36,508 nucleotides of DNA from Gammaproteobacteria bacterium (GCA_003252455.1 QKED01000014.1:1-36508); one strand, 5' to 3'; positions 16,696 to 26,982 are shown, counted from the stretch's first letter. Numbers and translations are program-made. Notes: generated from the sequence alone by a model not told the origin.

Positions 16696-18387
16696 TCAGA
16701 CCCCGGCCTTACGCATGGTGGGGTTGAAGAAGAGGTAGTCGTTGGGGCCGTGGGCATGTGCCTGCTGCATGGCGATCTCGGCACACTGCACCAACTCCTC
16801 GGGCCCCTCCCCGTCGCGCGGATAGAGGCTGATACCGACATTGGTGGTGACGAATAGGGTGTAGCCCTCCCAGCTGATGGGCTCCTGAAACAGGCCGATC
16901 ACCTCCTGCGCCGCCATGTCCATGGAGTGGGCGTCGCCCACATCACGGTAGATGATGGCGAACTCCTCGCCACCGAGGCAGGCGACGGTGATGCGTTCGG
17001 GGAAGTGCTCGCGCAGGCGCTCGGCGACGCGTGCGACGAACTGCTCGGCCAGTTGCCGCTGCCCCTCACCGAGTAGTTCGAAGATCTCCACCTTAAGGCG
17101 CAGCAGCCCGGCCATGCTCTGCTTACGCTTGGCCGAGCGCACCGCCTCGCGCAGCCGCTCGGCGAAGAGGATACGGTTGGGCAGATTGGTCACCGCATCG
17201 TAGTGGACGATGCTGTGCAGGCGCTGTTCGCGGCGTAGGCGTTCGGTGATGTCCTTGCCGGTGGAGACGAAGTGGGTCATCTCCCCCTCGGCGTTGCGCA
17301 CCGGGGTGATGGTCTGCTCGTCGTAGTAGAGGTCACCGTTTTTGCGTCGGTTGATGAACACGTCGGTATAGGCGAGCCCCGAGCGCATGCTCTCCCACAT
17401 ACGATTGTAGAAGCGCTCGTCCTGGAGGCCCGACTTGAGCAGACGCGGGTTGCGCCCGATCACCTCCTCACGCCGATAGCCGGTGATGCGCTCGAAGGCC
17501 AGGTTCACATATTCGATCTGCCCCTGGGCGTTGGCGATGAGTACCGCGTCGGCGGTCTGTTCCAGGGCGCGGATCATGGTGCGCATCTCCATCTCGGCAC
17601 GCTTCTGTGCGGTGATGTCGATGGAGAGGCCGGCGACGCGGTAGACGCGCCCCTCACTGTCACGGATGGGGAAGGAGGAGGTACGCACCCAGCGCTCGGA
17701 GCCGTCGGGACGCTGGATCCGGTAGTCGAGATTGAGCCCGGCCCAGCCCTTCTCCTCCAGCCGCTCGCTGACGCGGTTGAAGTCCTCGGGGTGGACCGAG
17801 TCGAGTAGCGCGCTGATGTCGCTCTCCAGGGTGCGGCGCGGCAGCTCCCAGAGGGTCTCGTAGCTCTCGCTGAGGTAGAGGATGCGCATGCGTTCGCAGT
17901 CGATGAGCCAGAACACCTCGTCGATGTTCTCCACCAGTTGGCGGAAGCGCTCGCGCGACTCCTCCAGGGCACGCTCGGCGGCGGCGTACTCCCGATGCAC
18001 ACGGATCTCGGCCAACTCGCGCTCGATGGCCGGGACCAAGCGGTAGCGATTGCGTTTGGAGATGTAATCGTGCGCCCCGGCGCGCATCGCCCCGGCGGCC
18101 AACTCTTCGCCGATACCGGTGGCGAGCACGATCACCGGTAGGTCGAGCCCAGCGCCTTGGATCCAGGCGAGCAGTTCGAGCACGGTAAAGTCGCTCAACT
18201 GGTAGTCACTCACCACCAGGTCCCAGCGACGTTGCATCAACGCCGCGCGCGCCTCCTCCGCCTGGTGCACCACGCGATGGTCGAGGCGGTAACCCGCCGC
18301 CTCCAGTTGTTCGATGAGGCGGGTCACCTCATCGGGGTCACGCTCGACGACCAACGCCTTGAGCGTCTCTCTACTCTCAGTTGCCAC
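16696..18387 (-). CDS. Response regulator with REC-PAS-PAS-GGDEF, GGDEF probably inactive
   Basis: The 563-residue protein begins with a receiver domain (about 10-120; phosphoacceptor D61 in VVSDYQL, with T90 and K111). Two PAS domains follow (about 143-262, ending VAGLSIDITAQKRAE, and about 266-385, ending STGKDITER), then a GGDEF domain (about 392-555). The signature GGEEF (472-476) is intact, but the upstream segment normally DxDxFKxxND reads LKVEIFELLGEG, so the metal-binding aspartate and the guanine-contacting N/D are gone. It may sense and bind rather than make cyclic-di-GMP (inference). The start is GTG 18387, with GGGAGGAG upstream. A 6-bp hairpin (18401-18406 with 18414-18419) covers the region just upstream of that site. 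No histidine kinase is adjacent. Confidence 0.9.
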   Translation of the reverse strand: MATESRETLKALVVERDPDEVTRLIEQLEAAGYRLDHRVVHQAEEARAALMQRRWDLVVSDYQLSDFTVLELLAWIQGAGLDLPVIVLATGIGEELAAGAMRAGAHDYISKRNRYRLVPAIERELAEIRVHREYAAAERALEESRERFRQLVENIDEVFWLIDCERMRILYLSESYETLWELPRRTLESDISALLDSVHPEDFNRVSERLEEKGWAGLNLDYRIQRPDGSERWVRTSSFPIRDSEGRVYRVAGLSIDITAQKRAEMEMRTMIRALEQTADAVLIANAQGQIEYVNLAFERITGYRREEVIGRNPRLLKSGLQDERFYNRMWESMRSGLAYTDVFINRRKNGDLYYDEQTITPVRNAEGEMTHFVSTGKDITERLRREQRLHSIVHYDAVTNLPNRILFAERLREAVRSAKRKQSMAGLLRLKVEIFELLGEGQRQLAEQFVARVAERLREHFPERITVACLGGEEFAIIYRDVGDAHSMDMAAQEVIGLFQEPISWEGYTLFVTTNVGISLYPRDGEGPEELVQCAEIAMQQAHAHGPNDYLFFNPTMRKAGV

Positions 18388-18801
18388 TGTGCGCTCCTCC
18401 CTACTCGATCTCGGAGTAGGACGGTTACGTCGTGTCCCGGGCGACGTGTTCTCAGGGGGGTGCGGTGTGACGGTTCTATGACCGCCTTAAGGGCCCATCC
18501 TACGGATCCTCACCCGCCACGACAACCGGAAAAATCCCTATGACGACACGGCCCGACGATTGACCACAAAGGTTCTAAGTCATTGACCCCACAGCCTCGT
18601 CGGCGTCATCCCGACAGTGACCTACCTAGGTACCCTGCAAGACCCTGCAGACTCTATGTGAATAGACTGACAGCCGAGATGCCGTACACGCCTTGAAACG
18701 CGCGAGCACCACCTACGCGGCCCCACGCCCTGCGCTATAATCGGCGACCGCTCGCCTTCGAGCGCCCCTACCCACCTCGACAGCAGGATCCACGGAGCAC
18801 C
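18388..18801. other. 414-bp intergenic region between divergent GGDEF protein and ettA
   Basis: No gene is supported. It holds the GGDEF-gene leader hairpin (18401-18419), an isolated GCCCATCCTAC (18493-18503) that matches the outer end of the REP arms at 35011-35095, and a TATAAT at 18736-18741 as a likely ettA -10 without a good -35. The rest shows nothing I can name. Confidence 0.5.
18736..18741 (+). promoter_or_regulatory. Candidate ettA -10 box
   Basis: A consensus TATAAT lies 61 bp before the ettA start codon in otherwise G+C-rich DNA. The -35 region (near 18713-18718, CTACGC) is not a match, so activity may rely on other contacts. Confidence 0.4.
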
Positions 18802-20466
<1,665 letters not shown>

Positions 20467-20476
20467 CCCCCACCAA

Positions 20477-20498
20477 CGCCCCGGCCCAGGCCGGGGCG
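20477..20498 (+). terminator. Hairpin after ettA
   Basis: CGCCCCGG (20477-20484) pairs with CCGGGGCG (20491-20498) around CCCAGG, 10 bp after the ettA stop, followed by ATTT. Strong stem, short T-tract, so termination is likely but may be leaky. Confidence 0.65.
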
Positions 20499-20875
20499 AT
20501 TTGGGTCGCCTCGCAGAGCGGTCGTCCGGCGTCCTGCGTGGCGCCCCGCCCGCACGCCCCGCGCCCTCGTACTCCGACACACCACCTCGCGTGCGTGACC
20601 CCGTATAGCAGGTGACATCGATGTAGCAATGCGCCAGAGTGTGAAATTAGTCACGCCCTTTTTGGCCCGCTACACACATCATCTAAACCACTGTTTTTGT
20701 TGCCCTATTTTTAATAAATTGTGGATTTTGGGTGACAATTGTAAATCTCTGTGAGATCTGGCCGAAGCGAGGGAATTCCCCCGTTCACCTCGGCTCGAAG
20801 AGGTCGCATATTGTCCCTACGGGACGTGCGAAGGGGCCGCCCTCACACTGTCATAAGAACTCAAAGGAAGCCGAC
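20499..20875. other. Intergenic stretch after ettA with AT-rich promoter-like segment
   Basis: The stretch 20680-20760 is strikingly AT-rich for this genome. It contains TTGTGG (20719-20724), a 17-bp spacer and TAAATC (20742-20747), a plausible promoter for the zinc-ribbon gene at 20876; other overlapping pairs are possible. The G+C-rich part before it holds no supported gene. Confidence 0.45.
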
Positions 20876-21202
20876 ATGCCCGCCTGCCCCAACTGCAAAC
20901 GCCCCATCGCCGCCACCCGGTTACGCGAGTACGCCACGCGCCGCCAGGAGGTGGTCTGCAGCACCTGTGGAGAGCGCCTGTTGATGCAGAGTTCTCCCAA
21001 GACCCAACTGAAGCTCTTCGCCGTCACCTTCACCATCACCGCCCTCTGGGTCGGGTTTGGCTTCCCCCCCTATCTGCTCTTGGCCCTGGTCGCCTGGTTC
21101 ATCGCCCTACCGCTGTTGAAGTACCACGTCATCGCCCTGGTGCGAAATAACCAGAGTTCGAGCAACACGCGCGTCACGCGTGACGCGCCAAGCGCCTCCT
21201 GA
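20876..21202 (+). CDS. Zinc-ribbon, two-span membrane protein, unknown function
   Basis: The 108-residue product starts with a zinc-ribbon-like CPNC (residues 3-6) and CSTCGE pair separated by about 22 residues. A hydrophobic hairpin follows (about 45-85: FAVTFTITALWVGFGFPPYLL and VAWFIALPLL), with a polar tail. The ATG at 20876 has AAGGAAG upstream. A perfect 20-bp palindrome (21169-21188) lies in its last codons. The TraB-like gene starts 13 bp after its stop, so the two are probably co-transcribed. It is unrecognised beyond these features; location should be the inner membrane with the zinc ribbon in the cytoplasm (inference). Confidence 0.75.
   Translation: MPACPNCKRPIAATRLREYATRRQEVVCSTCGERLLMQSSPKTQLKLFAVTFTITALWVGFGFPPYLLLALVAWFIALPLLKYHVIALVRNNQSSSNTRVTRDAPSAS
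21169..21188. repeat. Perfect 20-bp palindrome at a gene junction
   Basis: GCGCGTCACGCGTGACGCGC is fully self-complementary and spans codons near the end of the zinc-ribbon gene, 27 bp before the TTG start of the next gene. It could be a DNA operator or an RNA hairpin influencing the downstream start; no T-tract follows. Confidence 0.5.
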
Positions 21203-21215
21203 ACGGAGAACTCCC

Positions 21216-22187
21216 TTGCGTCAGCTGCTCAGTCTCCTGCTCCTCCTCGTCCTCGCCACCGCCCAGGCGGAGGTCTACCGCTGCACCGATACCAACGGCA
21301 AGGTGAGCTTCCAACAGACCCCCTGCAGTGTCAGTCGTACCCCCAAGTCCAACGAGCCCCAGCGCGATACGAACCAGAAACACATGCTCTGGCACGTCAC
21401 CCTGCACGGCAACGGCGGCATCTACCTCGTCGGTTCGCTACCGTTCGGCGACAGCACCCTCTACCCCCTGCCCAAGGTGTTCGATGACGCCTATCGGGCC
21501 GCCGACGCCCTGGCCATCGACCATCAACTGGTGAGCCCCGAAGATGGCAAGCTCGACCCCGACTACAAGCGCTACTTCTACCTCCCCGGCGGTGAGCGTC
21601 TGAGCAACCTGCTCGACCAAGACAGCCGTGAAACCTTCGACCAGGTGGCACACAAGTACGCCATCGAACGCGGGCGCATCGAACTCTTCCGCCCCTGGTA
21701 CGCCGCCCTGGAGATCGCCCGCGCGGCCATGCGCAACGCCGGTTACAACGAGAATTTCGCCATCGAGAGCTACCTCTCCACCAAGGCGATGAACGAAAAG
21801 CCGGTACTCTCCCTGGGCAAGCCCGAGAGCCTCATCTCGCGCTACGCCGGCCTCGAACCCATGCAACAACAGCTGCTGCTCGACAAGACCCTCGGCGATC
21901 TCAACACCGAGGTGCCCTACTTCGACCGCCTCACCCAGGCGTGGCGCGAGGGGCGCGTGCAGAACCTGGAGGCCTATCTCATTGGGCGGTTGACCCAGGT
22001 GCCCTCCCTCTCGACCCTCTACAACAAGCTCTGGGAGCAGCGTAACCGCGAATTGGTGGCGCTACTCGACGGTATGCTCAACGACAAACTGGTCTATCTG
22101 GTGGTGATCGACGCCAGCCATCTGCTCGGTACCGAGGGGATACTCAACCAGCTCAAGCGTCGCGGTTACGTGGTGGACCAACTCTAA
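21216..22187 (+). CDS. Exported DUF4124 - TraB/GumN-type protein, catalytic motif degraded
   Basis: This 323-residue protein has a signal peptide (MRQLLSLLLLLVLATAQA), a short DUF4124 segment (EVYRCTDTNGKVSFQQTPC, residues 19-37), and a TraB/GumN domain from about 57. The TraB domain opens MLWHVTLHGNGGIYLVGSLPFGDSTLYPLP and ends LVYLVVIDASHLLGTEGILNQL. Active TraB members have G-S-I-H-x-G; here His is replaced by P76 (GSLPFG), and the acidic VVELD strand reads AIDHQ. The C-terminal His of ASHLLG remains. It may be a non-enzymatic periplasmic protein. The TTG at 21216 is preferred: GGAG lies seven bases upstream and it gives a clean signal peptide; the ATG-like alternative at 21180 overlaps the previous gene. 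Confidence 0.8.
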   Translation: MRQLLSLLLLLVLATAQAEVYRCTDTNGKVSFQQTPCSVSRTPKSNEPQRDTNQKHMLWHVTLHGNGGIYLVGSLPFGDSTLYPLPKVFDDAYRAADALAIDHQLVSPEDGKLDPDYKRYFYLPGGERLSNLLDQDSRETFDQVAHKYAIERGRIELFRPWYAALEIARAAMRNAGYNENFAIESYLSTKAMNEKPVLSLGKPESLISRYAGLEPMQQQLLLDKTLGDLNTEVPYFDRLTQAWREGRVQNLEAYLIGRLTQVPSLSTLYNKLWEQRNRELVALLDGMLNDKLVYLVVIDASHLLGTEGILNQLKRRGYVVDQL

Positions 22188-22359
22188 CGCTACCAGTAAC
22201 GACGTGCGGGGCGCGAAGGTCGCACTCCGCGAGCTGCCGCACGGCCACGACGGGCGTACACCGCACCCCGCTCGACCATCGGTCGCGGCACGCAATTGAC
22301 AGCCTCTCGGCCCATCCAGTAAAACCTGGAGATCCACCCTCCCGCGCCGAAGGAGTCGC

Positions 22360-24801
22360 ATGTCCCGTCCCGCCCCCCTCGCCCCCGCTGCCCTCTACCA
22401 CACCTGTGACCCTAGCCAGCTCGGTTTCGCCAGCACCGACGAACTCGAACCGCTCGATGAGCTGATCGGGCAGGCCCGTGCGCTGGAGGCGATCCGTTTT
22501 GGCGTCGGCATGCGCCGCAGTGGCTTCAATCTCTACGTCATGGGCCCCGCGGGTCTGGGCAAACACAGCCTGGTGGCACAACAGCTCGACCGCCAGGCCC
22601 GCCACGAGCCGACCCCGCCGGACCTCTGCTACGTACACAACTTCGAACAGCCGCACCGACCCGAGGTGCTGCAGCTCCCCCCCGGCGAGGGGGCGCACCT
22701 GCAGGGGCAGATGCAGCAGCTCATCGAGGAGCTGACCAACCTGCTCCCCGCCAGCTTCGACAGCGAGGAGTACCAGGAGCACCGCCAGGCACTGGAAGAC
22801 GAACTCAAGCGCACCCAGGAGGAGGCGTTCAGTGCCCTCGCCGAGCGCGCCGCCGAGCACGATATCAAGCTGTTTCGCACCCCGAGCGGCTTCGCCTTCG
22901 CGCCGATGCGCGAGCAGGAGGCGCTCTCCCCGGAGGCGTTCCAGCAACTCCCCGAGGATGAGCAGACACACATCGGCCACCAGCTGAGTGCGCTGCAAGA
23001 GGAGCTGGAGGCGATCATCAAGCGCATCCCGCAGTGGCGCAAAGAGACCAAGGGCAAGGTCAAGGCACTCAACCGCGAGGTAACCATGGCCGCCGTCGGC
23101 CACCTCATCGGTGAGCTGCGCGCCCAGTTCGCCGCCACCCCGCGCGTGCTCGACTACCTCGACACGGTGCAGCGCGACATCATCGACAACGTCAAGGATT
23201 TCCTCAAACCGGAGGATGGCATCGAACAACCGGGTCAGGGCGAACCGGACCCTACCGCCCTGCACCGCTACAAGGTCAATCTGCTGGTCGATCACGGCCA
23301 GAGCCCCGGTGCCCCAGTGGTCTACCTGGACAACCCCTCCTACCTCAACCTCATGGGGCGCGCCGAGCACCTGGCCCAGTTCGGTACCCTGGTCACCGAC
23401 TTCACCCTGCTCAAGCCCGGCGCACTGCACCAGGCGAGCGGCGGCTACCTGCTGCTCGATGCGCAAAAGTTGCTCACTCAGCCCTTCGCCTGGGAGGGGC
23501 TCAAGCGCGCCCTTTACAGCAACGAGATCCGCATCGAATCGCTGGAGAAGATGCTCTCCATGGCCAGCACCGTGACCCTGGAACCGGCCCCGGTCCCGCT
23601 GGATGTGAAGGTGGTGCTGATCGGCGACCGTACCCTCTACTACATGCTGCACGAGTACGACCCCGACTTCGGCGAGCTGTTCAAGGTGGCCGCCGACTTC
23701 GAGGAGCGCATCGACCGCACCCCTGAGAACAGCCGCCTCTACGCCCGTCTCATCGCCACCCTGGCGCGCAAGGAGCGGCTGCTGCCGTTCGACGTGGGGG
23801 CCGTGGCCCGCCTCATCGAGGAGGGCTCTCGCCTGGAGGAGGACTCCGAGAAGCTCACCACCCACATGCGCAGCGTGGTCGACCTGATGCACGAGGCCGA
23901 CTACTGGGCGCGCCAGAGTGGGCATGAGCGCGTCTGCCGCGAGGATATCCAGCAGGCGGTGGCGCGTGCCATGTACCGCGCCTCGCGGGTGCGCGAACGT
24001 CTGCACGAAGAGGTGGAGCGCGGCACCCTGCTCATCGACACGCGCGGGGCCAAGGTGGGGCAGGTCAATGGCCTCTCGGTGCTCGCCATGGGCAGCTACG
24101 AGTTCGGCCAGGCGAGTCGCATCACCGCCACGGTGCATATCGGCGAGGGGCAGCTCATCGACATCGAGCGCGAGGTGGACCTCGGCGGTACCCTGCACAG
24201 CAAGGGGGTGATGATCCTCTCCGCGCTACTCGCCGCGCGCTACGCCAAGAACCAGCCCCTCTCCCTCTCCGCCAGCCTGGTGTTCGAGCAGAACTACGGC
24301 TATGTCGACGGCGACAGCGCCTCCTGCGCCGAGTTCTGCTGCCTCATCTCGGCCATCGCCGAGGTCCCCATCTACCAGCACCTGGCGATCACCGGATCGG
24401 TCAATCAGCACGGTGAGGTACAGGCCATCGGTGGGGTCAACGCCAAGATCGAGGGCTTCTTCGACCTCTGTGTCAAGGCCGGCCTGAGCGGCGAGCAGGG
24501 GGTGATCATCCCCTACAGCAACATCAAGCACCTGATGCTCGACGAGGGCGTGGTGCAGGCCGTGGCCGCGGGGCAATTCCACATCTACGCCGTACGCAGC
24601 GTGGACGAGGCGCTGGCACTGCTCACCGGTCAGACCCCGGGCGAGGCGGACCCGGACGGCGACTACCCGGAGGAGACCCTCAACGGCAAGGTGCACGCAC
24701 GCCTCACCGAGATGACGCTGATCCGCGCCGACTTCGTCGACCAGCAGAAAGAGAAAAGGAAGGGCAAGGGTAAGCGCAAGGGCAAGAAGGGCAAGGGCTG
24801 A
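22360..24801 (+). CDS. Lon-family ATP-dependent protease (LonB/YcbZ-type)
   Basis: This 813-residue protein has an N-terminal helical part with an AAA+ core and a C-terminal Lon protease domain. The Walker A-like loop is GPAGLGKHS (62-70), where His replaces the usual Thr/Ser after Lys, as in relatives with GxxGxGR. The proteolytic dyad is S653 (DGDSAS) and K696 (GGVNAKIEGF). A long coiled insertion lies near 125-240. The tail is strongly basic (KEKRKGKGKRKGKKGKG), possibly binding nucleic acid. It differs from housekeeping Lon in lacking the N-terminal LAN domain. The ATG at 22360 has AAGGAG about eight bases upstream. Substrates are unknown. Confidence 0.92.
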   Translation: MSRPAPLAPAALYHTCDPSQLGFASTDELEPLDELIGQARALEAIRFGVGMRRSGFNLYVMGPAGLGKHSLVAQQLDRQARHEPTPPDLCYVHNFEQPHRPEVLQLPPGEGAHLQGQMQQLIEELTNLLPASFDSEEYQEHRQALEDELKRTQEEAFSALAERAAEHDIKLFRTPSGFAFAPMREQEALSPEAFQQLPEDEQTHIGHQLSALQEELEAIIKRIPQWRKETKGKVKALNREVTMAAVGHLIGELRAQFAATPRVLDYLDTVQRDIIDNVKDFLKPEDGIEQPGQGEPDPTALHRYKVNLLVDHGQSPGAPVVYLDNPSYLNLMGRAEHLAQFGTLVTDFTLLKPGALHQASGGYLLLDAQKLLTQPFAWEGLKRALYSNEIRIESLEKMLSMASTVTLEPAPVPLDVKVVLIGDRTLYYMLHEYDPDFGELFKVAADFEERIDRTPENSRLYARLIATLARKERLLPFDVGAVARLIEEGSRLEEDSEKLTTHMRSVVDLMHEADYWARQSGHERVCREDIQQAVARAMYRASRVRERLHEEVERGTLLIDTRGAKVGQVNGLSVLAMGSYEFGQASRITATVHIGEGQLIDIEREVDLGGTLHSKGVMILSALLAARYAKNQPLSLSASLVFEQNYGYVDGDSASCAEFCCLISAIAEVPIYQHLAITGSVNQHGEVQAIGGVNAKIEGFFDLCVKAGLSGEQGVIIPYSNIKHLMLDEGVVQAVAAGQFHIYAVRSVDEALALLTGQTPGEADPDGDYPEETLNGKVHARLTEMTLIRADFVDQQKEKRKGKGKRKGKKGKG

Positions 24802-24824
24802 GGCGGCGTGCCGGGCGCGCCGCC
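24802..24824. terminator. Hairpin between converging genes
   Basis: GGCGGCG (24802-24808) pairs with CGCCGCC (24818-24824) between the Lon-type gene and the DUF6763-like gene stops. There is no T-tract; a weak bidirectional terminator at best. Confidence 0.35.
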
Positions 24825-24831
24825 CGACAGG

Positions 24832-25122
24832 CTATTCGAGGGTGTCGATGGGGTTGTTCCAGTCGTCGTGATGGACCGGGGTCTCGGTGTCGCCGAAATC
24901 ATCGCGCTCCAGGTCGTCGAACGGCCCGGACCAATCCTCCGGTGGCTCACGCGGGGTGATCTCCGAGTCGTACCACACCTCCAGGTCCATCTCCTCGATG
25001 TCGCCGTCGAAGTACTGGATATCCACGACACCGGCGCGCTCATCGTAGGCGACCACCTCGAACGGGGTCTCGCCCGGTCCCTGATACCAGCTGCCGACCT
25101 CGGGTTCGACTTGAGTGCTCAT
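24832..25122 (-). CDS. Small acidic DUF6763-like protein
   Basis: The 96-residue soluble protein is very acidic, with the blocks GSWYQGPGETPFEVVAYDE, VDIQYFDGDIEEMDLEVWY and EDWSGPFDDLERDDFGDTE. These resemble the DUF6763 family of gammaproteobacterial proteins (recognised by memory, not searched). Function is unknown; the N-terminal segment resembles a small beta-barrel reader fold. The ATG at 25122 has AGGAGG upstream, which rules out the longer 139-residue frame. It is divergent from the M48 protease gene. Confidence 0.8.
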   Translation of the reverse strand: MSTQVEPEVGSWYQGPGETPFEVVAYDERAGVVDIQYFDGDIEEMDLEVWYDSEITPREPPEDWSGPFDDLERDDFGDTETPVHHDDWNNPIDTLE

Positions 25123-25244
25123 GGCTCTCTCCTCCTGGTTGGGAAGGTGCCCGCTGCGGGCACGAAGCAGGGGAACCTCTCCCCCTGACGGCCATCTTAG
25201 GATCAATCCCCCGCCCCGCCAACTGCCCATCACGGATCTCCGCC

Positions 25245-26687
25245 ATGCCACTCGCCACCCACCTGCGCCCCCTCGCCCTGCTCCTGCCGCTGCTCTGCGC
25301 GCCCCTGCACGCCAGCGAGCTACCGAACATGGGCGACAGCTCCGCCAGCCTGTTGAGCCAGGCCCAGGAGGAGGCGATCGGGCGCAATGCCTACCAGCGC
25401 ATGCAGTCCGCCGGCAGCCTGGTCGACGACCTGCAACTGCAGGGCTACCTGGCCCAGCTCGGCCAGCAGATCACCGCCCATCTGCCGCTCGGCGGGGGGC
25501 ACTACACCTTCTTCCTGGTCGACGACCCGACCATCAACGCTTTCGCCATGCCCGGCGGCTACATCGGTGTGCACACCGGTCTGCTCATCGCCGCACAGAG
25601 CGAGGACGAACTCGCCTCCGTGTTGGCCCATGAGGTGGCCCACGTGCATCAGCACCACCTGGCACGCCAATACGAACAGGCCTCGCGCCTCAACCTGCCC
25701 CTGGCGGCGGCGATCATCGCCGCCATCCTCGCCAGCGGCAGCAACGCCCAGGTGGGCCAGGCGGCGATCTTCGGTTCCCTGGCCGGGGCGAGTCAGATGG
25801 AGCTGAACTTCAGCCGCGCCCACGAAGCGGAGGCGGACCGCGTCGGCATCACCCTGCTCTCCGCCAGTGGCCACGACCCGCTGGCCATGGCCGGTTTCTT
25901 CCGCCGTCTACACGACGAGGAGCGCTACCGCGGTGCCCCGCCCGCCTTTCTCAGCACCCATCCGGTGACCCTCGAACGCCTGGCCGAGGCGCAACAGCGC
26001 GCCGAAGAGCTACCAAGACCCAGCGACGCCCCCGCCAATCCCACCTTCGATCTGGTCAAGGCCAAGCTGGTGGCGAGCATGAGCAAAGACCCACAGGCGC
26101 TGCTCGAAACCCTGCGCCAACGCGGTGGCGACAACCCCGCCGACCGCTACGCCCAGGCCCTGCTGCTGCAGCGACAGGGCGAGACGCACCGCGCCCTCAC
26201 CCTCCTGCGCGCCCTGCACGAGGCCGACAAGGGGCGTCTCAGCTACCTCATCTCCCTGGCCGAGGTAGAGGCCGACGCGGGCGAGGCGGTGCGCGCCGCA
26301 CAGCGCCTCGACGCCGCCCTCGCCCTGCACCCCACCTACGTCCCACTCGTCACGGCGCGTGCCGAACTCGCCCTGCGCCAGGGCGAGGCGGAGGCGGCGG
26401 CACGCCTACTGCGCGGTTACCTGAGCCTCAGCTCCAACCCGCCACCGCGCCTCTTCGGCCAGTTGGCGCGCGCCGAGGATGGGCGTGGCCACCCGCTCGA
26501 CGCCGCCCTCGCCGAGGTCGACCTGCGCCTCGCCCAGGGCCAGTGGGGCGAGGCGCGCCAACTGCTGGAGCGGCTGGAGCGTGAACAGAAGGCGAGCCGG
26601 GGTGAGTACTACCTGCCCCTGATCCAGGCGCGCCTGGAGCAGTTGGAGCGCGACCAGGCGCGGGAGAAGGAGATGGGGATCGAGTAG
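25245..26687 (+). CDS. bepA: Periplasmic M48 metalloprotease/chaperone with TPRs, BepA-like
   Basis: The 480-residue protein has a signal peptide (cleavage near LHA, residue 23), an M48 peptidase domain with HEVAH (H129, E130, H133) and the third zinc ligand E194 in HEAEAD, and TPR-like helical repeats from about 280 to 470. Known: BepA/YfgC degrades or assists assembly of LptD and BAM substrates at the outer membrane. Length and layout agree with BepA (487 in E. coli). The ATG at 25245 is the only start giving the signal peptide. The next gene has its own promoter just after the stop. Confidence 0.92.
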   Translation: MPLATHLRPLALLLPLLCAPLHASELPNMGDSSASLLSQAQEEAIGRNAYQRMQSAGSLVDDLQLQGYLAQLGQQITAHLPLGGGHYTFFLVDDPTINAFAMPGGYIGVHTGLLIAAQSEDELASVLAHEVAHVHQHHLARQYEQASRLNLPLAAAIIAAILASGSNAQVGQAAIFGSLAGASQMELNFSRAHEAEADRVGITLLSASGHDPLAMAGFFRRLHDEERYRGAPPAFLSTHPVTLERLAEAQQRAEELPRPSDAPANPTFDLVKAKLVASMSKDPQALLETLRQRGGDNPADRYAQALLLQRQGETHRALTLLRALHEADKGRLSYLISLAEVEADAGEAVRAAQRLDAALALHPTYVPLVTARAELALRQGEAEAAARLLRGYLSLSSNPPPRLFGQLARAEDGRGHPLDAALAEVDLRLAQGQWGEARQLLERLEREQKASRGEYYLPLIQARLEQLERDQAREKEMGIE

Positions 26688-26691
26688 CTTC

Positions 26692-26719
26692 TTGACTATT
26701 TCACTCGGTTTTCTATAAC
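26692..26719 (+). promoter_or_regulatory. Strong sigma-70-like promoter
   Basis: TTGACT (26692-26697), a 16-bp spacer and TATAAC (26714-26719) each differ from consensus by one base. It sits 50 bp before the small acidic protein start and immediately after the bepA stop. Confidence 0.75.
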
Positions 26720-26769
26720 CAAGGGTGAGCGGGGCGTCTGACCCCGTCCCCCACCAGAGGAGAACCGAG

Positions 26770-26979
26770 ATGATCATCCGTAGCACCATGGACCCGATCA
26801 CGCTGGTCGAAGTGCAAGACCCCCACCACGCCCCCTGCGTCTATGACGGTGATGGGGAGAACGGCTTGGAGGTCTACTTCGAAAACGAGGAGCATCGCCA
26901 ACTCTATCTGCACATGGAGATGGAGGGGCACAAGGTGCTCAAGGGCGACGACACCGCCGACTACGTGGCCGAGGGCTGA
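26770..26979 (+). CDS. Small acidic protein of unknown function
   Basis: The 69-residue soluble product (MIIRSTMDPITLVEVQD to DDTADYVAEG) is rich in Glu, Asp and His, with alternating strands suggesting a small beta-rich fold. The ATG at 26770 has AGGAGA upstream and a near-consensus promoter, so expression is probably high. No family is recognised. It is monocistronic and converges on tonB with three bases between the stop codons. Confidence 0.75.
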   Translation: MIIRSTMDPITLVEVQDPHHAPCVYDGDGENGLEVYFENEEHRQLYLHMEMEGHKVLKGDDTADYVAEG

Positions 26980-26982
26980 GCC

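Noticed and set aside
22153-24198. 681-codon minus-strand frame opposite the Lon-type gene
   Set aside because: The opposite strand encodes a Lon-family protease with intact catalytic residues; the antisense product has no recognisable motifs.
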